Positions 18,201 to 24,950 of a stretch of DNA of 64,000 bases are shown here, one piece after another. Within the stretch, counting starts at the first letter, position 1. Each line of letters starts with the position of its first letter. This stretch comes from Spirosoma validum. Lineage in GTDB: Bacteria; Bacteroidota; Bacteroidia; Cytophagales; Spirosomataceae. The position numbers and the translations under genes were made by a program. The notes under the pieces were generated by a model, which had not been told where the DNA came from, made no database searches, and worked only from the letters and a program-made list of their open reading frames with translations. Where the stretch lies: assembly GCF_014699035.1 (NCBI RefSeq), contig NZ_JACXAA010000004.1, positions 124,001 to 188,000 of the forward strand. Reading direction: 5' to 3'.

Positions 18201-18652
18201 ACCGATTCACGAATTACGACAGCTACTCCAATGCTACGTTGACGGACGTGTTCACTCCTGAACAATTGCAGGATGCACAAAAACTGGTAGCTACTGACTT
18301 GAAAACAACCTACTTTGCCAGTACACCCGCCGGTAAATTCAGTGAAAAAGCGTTGCCACTAGCCGCCCAGATTTCGCCCGTCTTTACCATTACGTCGCTG
18401 GATTACGACAAGGATGGTAAGAAAGATTTGCTACTTTGTGGCAATACGTCGCAGGTTCGTCTGCGTTTTGGTCGGGCCGATGCCAACTATGGGTTGCTGT
18501 TACGTAACGATGGTCGGGGTGGTTTTGACGCGATACCGCAATCGCAATCCGGTCTTCAACTTACCGGCGATGTACGTAGCGTTCTTCCTGTTGGCAATAC
18601 GTTATTATTTGGGATTAATCAGCAACCCGTGCGGGCGTATCGACTTAAGTAG
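15269..18652 (+). CDS. VCBS/FG-GAP repeat lipoprotein with ASPIC/UnbV domain
   Basis: The protein has 1127 residues from a GTG start. The N-terminus has a lipobox ending CLVGC, so it is a predicted surface lipoprotein. Many calcium-binding FG-GAP/VCBS motifs follow (for example DLNSDGLEDVYFSG, DVNGDGRLDLFV, DYDNDGWKDLYITNG), forming beta-propeller repeats in both halves. An ASPIC/UnbV module lies around residues 545-615. In Bacteroidota such proteins often sit beside SusC/SusD pairs and probably bind or hold the substrate. A terminator between susD and this gene suggests lower, partly separate expression. Confidence 0.9.
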   Translation: MRTIVHLFFFVGSVCLVGCKDSASTEKKTEVSGPPLFTSLTSDQTGITFANYLNEGLNTNVLMYEYFYNGGGVAVGDLNSDGLEDVYFSGNMVPNQLYLNKGNMKFTNVTAAAGVAGREGPWRTGVSMADVNGDGRLDLFVAYSGSLPPQKRIPQLFINEGPDAQGIPHFSDQTVQWGLDKPGQTTQGTFFDYDRDGDLDLFLLNHNPRLLPVLDPGPTAALLKQSNPEIGVRLLRNTGNHFEDVTERAGLSSSVLSYGLGLGVSDLNGDGWPDFYISNDYTIPDYLYLNNQDGTFTNQLKTSIRHTSHFSMGNDVADVNNDALPDILTLDMLPEDNRRQKLLMAPDNYEKFNLAVESGFHYQHMRNMLQLNEGMGHGAGVKGQSAPVFAEVGQLAGISNTDWSWSPLLADYDNDGWKDLYITNGYVRDYTNQDFLKFMTDYMQNRPANFSREDVLELVHKIPSSNVMNYMFRNRGGESTPGDVTFANVGNDWGLNQASNSTGAAYADLDNDGDLDLIVNNTNQAAFIFQNETNKERKHHYLSVRLEGTGKNTQGVGTKVTLFQGGKQQYVEQMPTRGYQSNVSQRLHFGLGTNAAIDSLRIVWPTGKEQILTKVKADQLLTIQEKDARATYRIPKSAYSLFQEIKTPVPFTDPINKTNDFKRQTLLVNAQSFSGPCLAKADVNGDGREDVYAGGGNGQAGVLFLQQADNQFSKRTQPAFETDKASTDTDALFFDANADGFPDLYVVSGGYSDFQPDDPRFQDRLYLNDGKGNFTKSSDALPAMRTSKSCVRVNDVNGDGKPDLFVGGRVIPGRYPETPQSYLLINDGKGKFTDQTAKYAPTLARIGMVTDAAWVDLNADKKAELVIVGEWMPVTVLGWNGNQMVDQTKTYFEKEYRGWWNKLLVDDLNGDGRPDLVVGNQGLNTQCRASDKEPAELIYKDFDKNGKIDPILCLYVQGKSYPHATRDELLDQLGMLRHRFTNYDSYSNATLTDVFTPEQLQDAQKLVATDLKTTYFASTPAGKFSEKALPLAAQISPVFTITSLDYDKDGKKDLLLCGNTSQVRLRFGRADANYGLLLRNDGRGGFDAIPQSQSGLQLTGDVRSVLPVGNTLLFGINQQPVRAYRLK

Positions 18653-18697
18653 GTTTATTGATTAACGACGGACCGCTCCGTGGTTAATCCAATTAGT

Positions 18698-19984
18698 ATG
18701 ACGTATTCAATTTCTGAAAATGGTCTGATCGGCAGCGAGCAGCAATGGCCCGAAGCACCGCTGAATGGCATTGTCGTGCCCGATGACGTTTTTCAGTTAT
18801 TACGTCGGTTTACGTTTGAATCCGACCAGGCCGACGTTCTGCTGACCTTCACGGTTCAGAAAGGACGGGAATTAATTCGCGTTCGCAATTACGTTGGGAT
18901 ATTGCCGCTTTCGGGAAAGACGTATCTCGAAATCCTACCGAAAATTGAGCCACCAGCTAACCCTCGGTCGTTATTACTTACCATGCTTCGGCATGTGCAG
19001 TACAGTCCGTTCCGTACGCTTAAATCGGCGCATACGAGCGCCACGCAGTTGCCACTTTGGGAGGTTTTTGTACGCGCTTTTCTGGATACGATGGAGCCGC
19101 TGATTTTGCAGGGAATACAGCGGTCTTACGTAGCGGTTGAACGAAACGAGCAGTTCTGGAAAGGTAAATTTCAGGTAGCCCGACAATTGCGCGAAAACGC
19201 CCATCATGCGGAGCGTCTGGCTGTTGTTTATGAGCGACTCACGGCTGACGTACCCGCGAATCGCATCCTGAAAACAACGCTGCTATACCTAAATCAACAG
19301 GCCGGAAATTCGGCAAATCAACGTCGCATTCAGCAGTTTCTGAGCGCATTGGAGGACGTACCGCCTACTGAATCAGTCCCGGATGATTTGAAAGCGATTC
19401 GGCGGACCAGTCGCTTATTTGCCCGTTATGAACCCGCGTTACGTTGGGCCGAAGCGCTTTTAAGTCGACAGGGGTTTGGCGCTAAAACCGGGCAAATGCC
19501 AAGCCTCTCATTGCTGTTTCTGATGGAGCGGGTCTTTGAAGAATACGTAGCCTATGGCGTTCGAACCTACTGGCCCGACGCGGGAAACGTAACGGTTCAG
19601 GAATCGTCAGCGCATTTGGTCGATGAACACGTAGGAGCACCCAAATTCAAGCTCCGCCCCGATATGCTGATTCGGCATAACGACCAGCTGTTCGTGCTTG
19701 ACACCAAATGGAAACAGGTCAACGGCCAGGAATTACGCTCAACTTCAGAAACCGGCAATTACGGTATTGAGCAAGCCGATATGTACCAACTCTACGCTTA
19801 TGGTAAAAAATACGGAGCCAGCGATCTGTTTCTGATTTACCCGACAAACACAACGTTCCGCCAGCCGCTTCCTGTGTTCCGGTACGATGCTTTGACGCGA
19901 TTACACGTAGTACCGTTCGACGTAACCAATTCGCTGGTGAAGGAAGTAGAAAAATTGGCAACGTACGCTTTATCGTTTCAGTAA
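18698..19984 (+). CDS. McrC-like nuclease subunit without an adjacent McrB
   Basis: The protein has 428 residues from the ATG at 18698; a GTG 18 bases earlier is also possible. It resembles the McrC family: a beta-rich N-terminal domain (about 1-100, with VRNYVGILPL and YLEILPKI), a helical middle, and a C-terminal PD-(D/E)XK nuclease core. That core shows FKLRPDML and LFVLDTKWK at about residues 318-340, followed by a Gln-containing DMYQLYAYG motif. McrC normally cuts DNA only with the McrB GTPase. No McrB gene lies next to it: the upstream neighbour is the VCBS lipoprotein and the downstream one a permease. It may pair with a distant motor or be a stand-alone nuclease. Confidence 0.8.
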   Translation: MTYSISENGLIGSEQQWPEAPLNGIVVPDDVFQLLRRFTFESDQADVLLTFTVQKGRELIRVRNYVGILPLSGKTYLEILPKIEPPANPRSLLLTMLRHVQYSPFRTLKSAHTSATQLPLWEVFVRAFLDTMEPLILQGIQRSYVAVERNEQFWKGKFQVARQLRENAHHAERLAVVYERLTADVPANRILKTTLLYLNQQAGNSANQRRIQQFLSALEDVPPTESVPDDLKAIRRTSRLFARYEPALRWAEALLSRQGFGAKTGQMPSLSLLFLMERVFEEYVAYGVRTYWPDAGNVTVQESSAHLVDEHVGAPKFKLRPDMLIRHNDQLFVLDTKWKQVNGQELRSTSETGNYGIEQADMYQLYAYGKKYGASDLFLIYPTNTTFRQPLPVFRYDALTRLHVVPFDVTNSLVKEVEKLATYALSFQ

Positions 19985-19990
19985 GAGAAA

Positions 19991-20052
19991 GGTACCACGG
20001 GTTGAAACCCGTTATTAGGCTAATTCTAAAACGGGTTGAAACCCGTGGTACC
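19991..20052. repeat. REPIN-like twin hairpin, family A copy 1
   Basis: The element has the structure GGTACC, hairpin ACGGGTTGAAACCCGT, an 18-base spacer, the same hairpin again, then GGTACC. Each half is itself a palindrome, and the halves are inverted copies of each other. The outer arms extend to AAA/TTT at 19988-20055. Two further copies of the same design occur at 27999-28085 and 30388-30448. It lies between the McrC-like gene and the permease. Confidence 0.85.
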
Positions 20053-20085
20053 TTTAATTTATAACCCACAATCATACCGCCATTC

Positions 20086-21402
20086 ATGCCCCTTATTCTA
20101 ACCTTACTCGGTATTCTGACGCTTGTCGGTTTAGTCGCCTTTGTTCGTTTAGACACGTTCATTTCGTTTGTTCTCGTATCGCTCGGCATCGGTTTGGCAT
20201 CGGGCATGGACGTAGCAGCGGTAGGGAAATCGATTCAGACGGGTATTGGCGGTACGCTTGGCGATCTGGTGCTAATTATTGGATTTGGGGCGATGTTAGG
20301 CCGGTTAGTGGCCGAAAGTGGTGCTGCTAAACGGATTACGAACGTACTGATTGGGTTATTCGGCATCAAAAATATACGCTGGGGACTAGCGCTGGCTGGT
20401 TTTGTGGTCGGTATTCCGCTGTTCTATAACGCCGGATTTATCATCGTTGCTCCACTCATATTTACAATTGCTGCTTCGTCCCGATTGCCGTTGTTATCGG
20501 TAGCGGTGCCGATGCTATCGGCGTTATCCGTAGCGCATGGGTATCTGCCTCCTCATCCATCACCCTCAGCCGTAGCGAGCCAGCTCAACGCGAACATTGG
20601 TCAAACGCTCCTGTACGGGCTGATCGTAGCCGTTCCGGCGATCATCATTGCCGGACCGATCTTTGGTAAAACGCTCGTGAATATGAAAGTAACGAACGAC
20701 AAAGAACTGTTCGATATTGAGGAAGTGCCCACTACGAATTTGCCGAGTGCGGGAATCAGCTTTTTCGTGTCACTCTTACCCGTTTTGCTCCTGACAACGT
20801 TTGGTCCACTGAAAAGCGCTTTACCCGATACGTCGCCGTTAAAAACTGCGGTTGTCCTGCTGGCTGAGCCGTATATCGGTATGTTGTTATCCGTTCTGGT
20901 GGCCATGTATTTTTTAGGCATCCGGCAGGGACAGACGATGAAAGCGATCACCAAAGACCTCGAAGAAGCGGTTAAAGCGGTGGCGCCGATTCTATTGGTC
21001 ATTGCGGGAGCGGGGGCTCTGAAACAGGTTTTCAGCGACAGCGGCACCAGCAAATACATCGGTAGTTTACTGGCCGATGCCGCCATTCCCCCTTTGCTTT
21101 TGGGCTGGGGAATAGCCGCCTTTATTCGGGTATGCGTTGGTTCGGCAACGGTTGCCGGATTAACAACGGTGGGAATCATTCTGCCTCTGCTGCAATCGCA
21201 ACCCATCAAACCTGAGTTGATGGTGCTGGCGATCGGCTCCGGAAGCCTGATGTTCTCTCACATTAACGATGGGGGCTTCTGGCTCTTCAAAGAGTACTTT
21301 AACCTGACTATCGGCCAAACTATACGAACCTGGTCGCTGATGGAAACGATTGTCTCAATTGTTGGTCTACTCGGCGTACTAGCGCTAAATCTCGTGGTGT
21401 AA
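20086..21402 (+). CDS. GntP-family gluconate/sugar-acid:H+ symporter
   Basis: This encodes 438 residues, almost wholly hydrophobic, with about 12-14 membrane segments in the inner membrane. Family features include the IGFGAMLGRLVAESGAA segment, the GIPLFYNAGFII motif, HGYLPPHPSPSA and the C-terminal SGSLMFSHINDGGFW. These are hallmarks of the GntP family, which imports gluconate and related aldonates or hydroxy acids with protons. No gluconate kinase or regulator is adjacent, so the exact substrate is open; nearby uronate and aldonate genes suggest a sugar acid. Confidence 0.9.
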   Translation: MPLILTLLGILTLVGLVAFVRLDTFISFVLVSLGIGLASGMDVAAVGKSIQTGIGGTLGDLVLIIGFGAMLGRLVAESGAAKRITNVLIGLFGIKNIRWGLALAGFVVGIPLFYNAGFIIVAPLIFTIAASSRLPLLSVAVPMLSALSVAHGYLPPHPSPSAVASQLNANIGQTLLYGLIVAVPAIIIAGPIFGKTLVNMKVTNDKELFDIEEVPTTNLPSAGISFFVSLLPVLLLTTFGPLKSALPDTSPLKTAVVLLAEPYIGMLLSVLVAMYFLGIRQGQTMKAITKDLEEAVKAVAPILLVIAGAGALKQVFSDSGTSKYIGSLLADAAIPPLLLGWGIAAFIRVCVGSATVAGLTTVGIILPLLQSQPIKPELMVLAIGSGSLMFSHINDGGFWLFKEYFNLTIGQTIRTWSLMETIVSIVGLLGVLALNLVV

Positions 21403-21432
21403 ACTTGGCCTATTCTGCTGTTCAGTGATTTT

Positions 21433-22005
21433 CTACGATTCAGAGCCTTTCAAAAATTCGTCGGTAAAGTGCTTTTTTGACTTAGGTTGCGAAAACTTAT
21501 CGTCATTGTAGGCAGTTGATTGTCCCCTGGGGATCGAGAGCGAATTCCAGTTCTGATCACAAACCATTTTTCCAATAAACACAATCTGACCGACGTGGTA
21601 TGGGTAATGCGCTAGCTGCCGATTGATCGCTTCGGTCACAGTATGACCCATGTTTCGGATGTAGATCAGTTTCGTCAGATCGTCCTCAGTCAGTGAGTTA
21701 AGTGCTTTGAACAGGCAATCCCAGCCTTCATTCCATTTGGCGAGAAGTTCCTGCCGGGTTGTTACGTCGTTCCCAAATTCGGCTTCCCGGTCTCGCCATT
21801 CTTTCTCTCCGTCGGTAATTAAAAAATCGGTCCAGCGGGATAACATGTTTCCCCACAGGTGTTTGATAATCATCGCGATGCTGTTGCTTTCCGGGTTGTA
21901 TTGCCAGAACAACTGGTCGTCAGTAAGTTGAGCAAAGGTTTTATCACCCAGCAGTTTGTAATACGCAAATTGCTTTTGGGCGCTTTCGAGATAGTCGTTT
22001 GCCAT
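21433..22005 (-). CDS. DinB-superfamily protein, DUF1572 type
   Basis: The protein has 190 residues from the ATG at 22005 (MANDYLESA); an open frame extends upstream to 22122 but crosses the divergent promoter region. It is a predicted four-helix bundle with the histidines expected for metal binding in DinB-like proteins: IIKHLWGNMLSRW at about 47-59 and the paired histidines in INRQLAHYPYHVGQI near residue 140. DUF1572 proteins are thought to be metal-dependent thiol transferases or hydrolases, but a defined reaction is unknown. It is divergent from an SDR gene. Confidence 0.85.
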   Translation of the reverse strand: MANDYLESAQKQFAYYKLLGDKTFAQLTDDQLFWQYNPESNSIAMIIKHLWGNMLSRWTDFLITDGEKEWRDREAEFGNDVTTRQELLAKWNEGWDCLFKALNSLTEDDLTKLIYIRNMGHTVTEAINRQLAHYPYHVGQIVFIGKMVCDQNWNSLSIPRGQSTAYNDDKFSQPKSKKHFTDEFLKGSES

Positions 22006-22115
22006 AGTAGTAAAGTAATATATGGGTGAGCGTTTCAACAAACTAACTTTGAGCGTTACAACAAAGTTGATGGCGTAAATACAACCGAATTTTGTCAAAA
22101 AATAAATAACAGACA
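22006..22115. promoter_or_regulatory. Divergent promoter region with 23-base-spaced direct repeat
   Basis: GAGCGTTTCAACAAA at 22028 and GAGCGTTACAACAAA at 22051 are 15-base near-identical direct repeats, 23 bases apart (about two helical turns). TAACTTTG at 22044-22051 matches the Bacteroidota -7 box TAnnTTTG exactly and would drive the SDR gene at 22116. The repeats flank and overlap this box, so a repressor could bind there. The AraC protein at 23977 is one possible candidate. Confidence 0.4.
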
Positions 22116-23003
22116 ATGACAAAAGTTTGGTTTATTACAGGAAGTTCACGCGGGCTCGGTCGTAGCCTAACCGAAGCCGTACTGGCCAAAGGCGACAACG
22201 TAGCAGCAACCGCTCGCCAACCCGAACACTTAAACGATCTTGTAGAGAAATACCCGGATCAGATTTATCCACTACAACTGGACGTAACGAACAATGAACA
22301 GATAAAAATCGCAGTCGAACAGGCGATAACTCGTTTCGGACGTATCGACGTACTGGTCAATAATGCTGGATTCGGGATTACGGGTGCCGCAGAAGCGTTT
22401 ACTGATGAGCAGGTACGTAGCCAGTTGGAAACGAATCTCTACGCACCTATCGAGATAACCCGGGCCGTATTACCGTATATGCGGAAACAACGTTCCGGTC
22501 GGATTCTGCAAATCAGTTCTATTGGCGGTCGGGTCGGTAATGCGGGACTGACGATGTATCAGGCGGCTAAATTTGGACTGGGCGGTTTTTCGGAAGCGTT
22601 AGCCAAAGAAGTAGCTCCGCTGGGAATACGCGTTACGTCCGTTGAGCCGGGCGGATTCCGTACCGATTGGGCGGGAGCTTCCATGAGCTATGCCCCGCAC
22701 GTAGAAGGCTATGAGAAAACTGTAGACTGGGTAGTCAACCATTTGAAAGGCGATAACTTTGTTCCGGTGGGCGATCCGGCCAAAGCTGCGAACGTACTGA
22801 TTGACCTGGTCGATCATCCCGAGCCGCCTGTCCATCTGGTTTTGGGAAGCGAAGCCATTGGCTTATTAAAACATGCTGATGCTACGCGACAGGCTGAATT
22901 GGAAAAATGGATGCCGGTAAGTATCTCTACGGATCACGATGACGCTGGGAATTTCCTGGAAACGGAAGCCGGAAAAGCACTTGCGGGTATGAACGGTAAT
23001 TGA
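22116..23003 (+). CDS. Short-chain dehydrogenase/reductase
   Basis: This encodes 295 residues. The Rossmann fold begins with TGSSRGLGRS (cofactor loop) at about residue 8. It is followed by the NNAGFG motif, the catalytic Ser in ISSIGG and the YQAAK Tyr-Lys pair near residue 150, then the PGGFRTDW segment. It is a classical SDR with a longer C-terminus, like oxidoreductases acting on small carbonyl compounds. NADP preference is suggested by the Arg after the second strand (TARQ). A second SDR follows and an AraC regulator lies beyond, suggesting one inducible redox unit. Confidence 0.9.
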   Translation: MTKVWFITGSSRGLGRSLTEAVLAKGDNVAATARQPEHLNDLVEKYPDQIYPLQLDVTNNEQIKIAVEQAITRFGRIDVLVNNAGFGITGAAEAFTDEQVRSQLETNLYAPIEITRAVLPYMRKQRSGRILQISSIGGRVGNAGLTMYQAAKFGLGGFSEALAKEVAPLGIRVTSVEPGGFRTDWAGASMSYAPHVEGYEKTVDWVVNHLKGDNFVPVGDPAKAANVLIDLVDHPEPPVHLVLGSEAIGLLKHADATRQAELEKWMPVSISTDHDDAGNFLETEAGKALAGMNGN

Positions 23004-23020
23004 GAACCAGTTGATATTAC

Positions 23021-23048
23021 GTCATACCGAAACAAAATCGGATGTGAC
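23021..23048. repeat. Hairpin between the two SDR genes
   Basis: GTCATACCGA and TCGGATGTGAC form a 10-bp stem with one bulged base and a 7-base loop, between two codirectional genes. The arm GTCATACCG also occurs as the outer arm of the palindromic element at 57611-57785, so it may be a fragment of a dispersed repeat. Confidence 0.45.
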
Positions 23049-23062
23049 AACTCGTAATTAAC

Positions 23063-23902
23063 ATGAGCAAAACCATACTGATAACCGGTGCGTCGTCCGG
23101 CATAGGAAAAGCAGCCGCTAAAAAATTTGCGAGCGAAGGCTGGAACGTAGTGGCCACGATGCGTAGTCCGGAGCAGGAAAAGGAATTAACCCAGTTGGAC
23201 AACGTACTGGTTACTAAACTGGACGTGCAACAACCCGACTCCATCGACGGCGCGATTCAGGAAGGGCTTGATCGATTCGGACGTATCGATGCGGTTGTTA
23301 ACAATGCCGGATATGGGCAGAATGGCATTTTTGAAGCCATGACACCCGAGCAAATCCAGAAGCAATTCGAGGTGAATGTATTTGGCGTAATGAACGTAAC
23401 ACGCGCTGTACTACCGCATTTCCGCCAGCAAAAAGCAGGGTTGATTCTCAATATCAGTTCCGGCGCGGGACGTTTTACGTTGCCTTTACTATCTATGTAT
23501 TCGGCCTCTAAATTTGCCCTGGAAGGCTTTTCAGAAGCCCTTTCGTATGAATTATCATCGGTGGGCATTACGGTAAAAATCATCGAGCCGGGTGGTACGC
23601 AAACAAATTTTAGCCAGGTTACACGCGAAGAATTTGCGCACAACACCGAGCTTACCGATTACGAACCGTTCATCGAAGCGGCCAATAAATTCTTTGCCGG
23701 AATGGTTGCGGCCCGGTTGGTAACAGCCGACGACGTAGCCGAAACGATCTACGCGGCAGCAACGGATGGCACAGCTACCTTGCGTTACGTAGTTGGTAAC
23801 GACGATTTTAAAAAGCGAATAGCCGCCCGGCAACAAATGCCCGATCAGGACTATGTCGACTTTATCCGGCAGGGATTTCTACGGCATATGCCGCATGATT
23901 GA
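23063..23902 (+). CDS. Short-chain dehydrogenase/reductase, second copy
   Basis: The protein has 279 residues with TGASSGIGKA, NNAGYG, ISSGAG and the YSASK catalytic motif, ending with the IEPGGTQTNF segment. It is similar in layout to the SDR just upstream, but the two are diverged enough that this is an old duplication rather than a recent one. NADP use is likely from the ATMRSPEQ loop. It follows the first SDR by 59 bases and is followed by a terminator-like hairpin. Substrate unknown. Confidence 0.9.
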   Translation: MSKTILITGASSGIGKAAAKKFASEGWNVVATMRSPEQEKELTQLDNVLVTKLDVQQPDSIDGAIQEGLDRFGRIDAVVNNAGYGQNGIFEAMTPEQIQKQFEVNVFGVMNVTRAVLPHFRQQKAGLILNISSGAGRFTLPLLSMYSASKFALEGFSEALSYELSSVGITVKIIEPGGTQTNFSQVTREEFAHNTELTDYEPFIEAANKFFAGMVAARLVTADDVAETIYAAATDGTATLRYVVGNDDFKKRIAARQQMPDQDYVDFIRQGFLRHMPHD

Positions 23903-23924
23903 TTGTCCTTAAAATAACAATAAT

Positions 23925-23963
23925 TTGTCATTGACTGCCGCTACGTAGTGCAGTCAATGACAA
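23925..23963. terminator. Hairpin between the SDR and AraC genes
   Basis: TTGTCATTGACTGC (23925-23938) pairs perfectly with GCAGTCAATGACAA (23950-23963) to give a 14-bp stem with an 11-base loop that contains CTACGTAG. There is no long T-tract. It probably ends the SDR transcript 22 bases after the stop codon, or attenuates into the AraC gene. Confidence 0.55.
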
Positions 23964-23976
23964 TCTGTTTAAACGA

Positions 23977-24780
23977 ATGACGCTGCACGAAGAGAATCAA
24001 CTGCCATCAATAGCCTACTCCTGCTATTTCACCCGGAGTCGGGAAGGGGAACAGTTTGTTCCTGAGCACGTATTTAGCTACCAGATTGCGGGTACGCTCA
24101 TCACGAACGACGGGAATAAAGAATACATATTCAATGAAGGCGATTTCAGATTTTCTCGGCGAAATCATCTGGTCAAGTTTATCAAGCAGCCTCCCAAAGA
24201 CGGCGAGTTCAAATCCATATCGGTTTACCTGGATCAGGAAACGTTACGTAACGTCAGCCTGGACTATGGCTATAAGGCGCAACACACACAGAACAGCGAT
24301 GCTATTCTGGAGCTGAAGCCTGATCCGCTTTACAAAAGTTACATGGATTCTCTGATGCCGTATCAGCAACTGACGCAGCCCGGTAATGAGCATCTCCTGT
24401 CCTTGAAATTGCGGGAAGCGATTTTGCTGTTGCTGAAAGTCAGTCCTGAATTGAACGACGTATTGTTCGATTTTTCGGAGCCCGGCAAAATCGACCTCGA
24501 AGCCTTTATGAATAAGAACTTCCACTTCAACGTAGAACTGAAACGATTTGCGTATTTAACCGGGCGAAGTCTGGCTACGTTTAAGCGTGATTTTGAAAAA
24601 ATATTTCACATTTCACCCAGTCGCTGGCTGCAGCATAGACGCTTGCAGGAGGCATATTATCTGATCAAGGAGCGCGGGAAGGCACCGTCTGATGTGTATC
24701 TGGAATTAGGCTTTGAAGATCTGTCGCACTTCTCCTTTGCGTTTAAGAAAGCCTATGGTGTGGCGCCGTCAAGAATCTAA
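23977..24780 (+). CDS. AraC-family transcriptional regulator
   Basis: This encodes 267 residues. The N-terminal half is a cupin-like sensing domain (FSYQIAGTLITN... and FNEGDFRFSRRNHLVKF). The C-terminal 95 residues hold two helix-turn-helix motifs: LKRFAYLTGRSLATFKRDFEKIF and PSDVYLELGFEDLSHFSFAFKKAYG, ending in PSRI. Such proteins activate or repress nearby genes in response to a small ligand. The position downstream of two SDR genes suggests it controls them and possibly the divergent promoter at 22006-22115. Confidence 0.9.
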   Translation: MTLHEENQLPSIAYSCYFTRSREGEQFVPEHVFSYQIAGTLITNDGNKEYIFNEGDFRFSRRNHLVKFIKQPPKDGEFKSISVYLDQETLRNVSLDYGYKAQHTQNSDAILELKPDPLYKSYMDSLMPYQQLTQPGNEHLLSLKLREAILLLLKVSPELNDVLFDFSEPGKIDLEAFMNKNFHFNVELKRFAYLTGRSLATFKRDFEKIFHISPSRWLQHRRLQEAYYLIKERGKAPSDVYLELGFEDLSHFSFAFKKAYGVAPSRI

Positions 24781-24950
24781 TGTAAGCGGCCTGGTTTACG
24801 TAACAACGAACCGGATCAGCACATTTTGTAATGCCTTATTAACCGTATTACGGCGTTCACAAATAACTGGCCATAGCTAACAATCACGAACATTCCATAG
24901 GACGTGCGGTTAACAGATTAATTGATTTTTAATCTCAACGTACATTTTAT

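Noticed and set aside
18653..20085. Complete McrBC restriction system
   Set aside because: Only the McrC-like subunit is present; no AAA GTPase gene lies on either side.
19719..20207. 162-codon minus-strand frame across the McrC end, the REPIN and the permease start
   Set aside because: It crosses two well-supported genes and a palindromic element, and its composition is that of antisense frames.
21433..22122. Longer form of the DinB protein starting at 22122
   Set aside because: It would run through the divergent promoter region with its direct repeats; the ATG at 22005 starts a normal DinB-like N-terminus.
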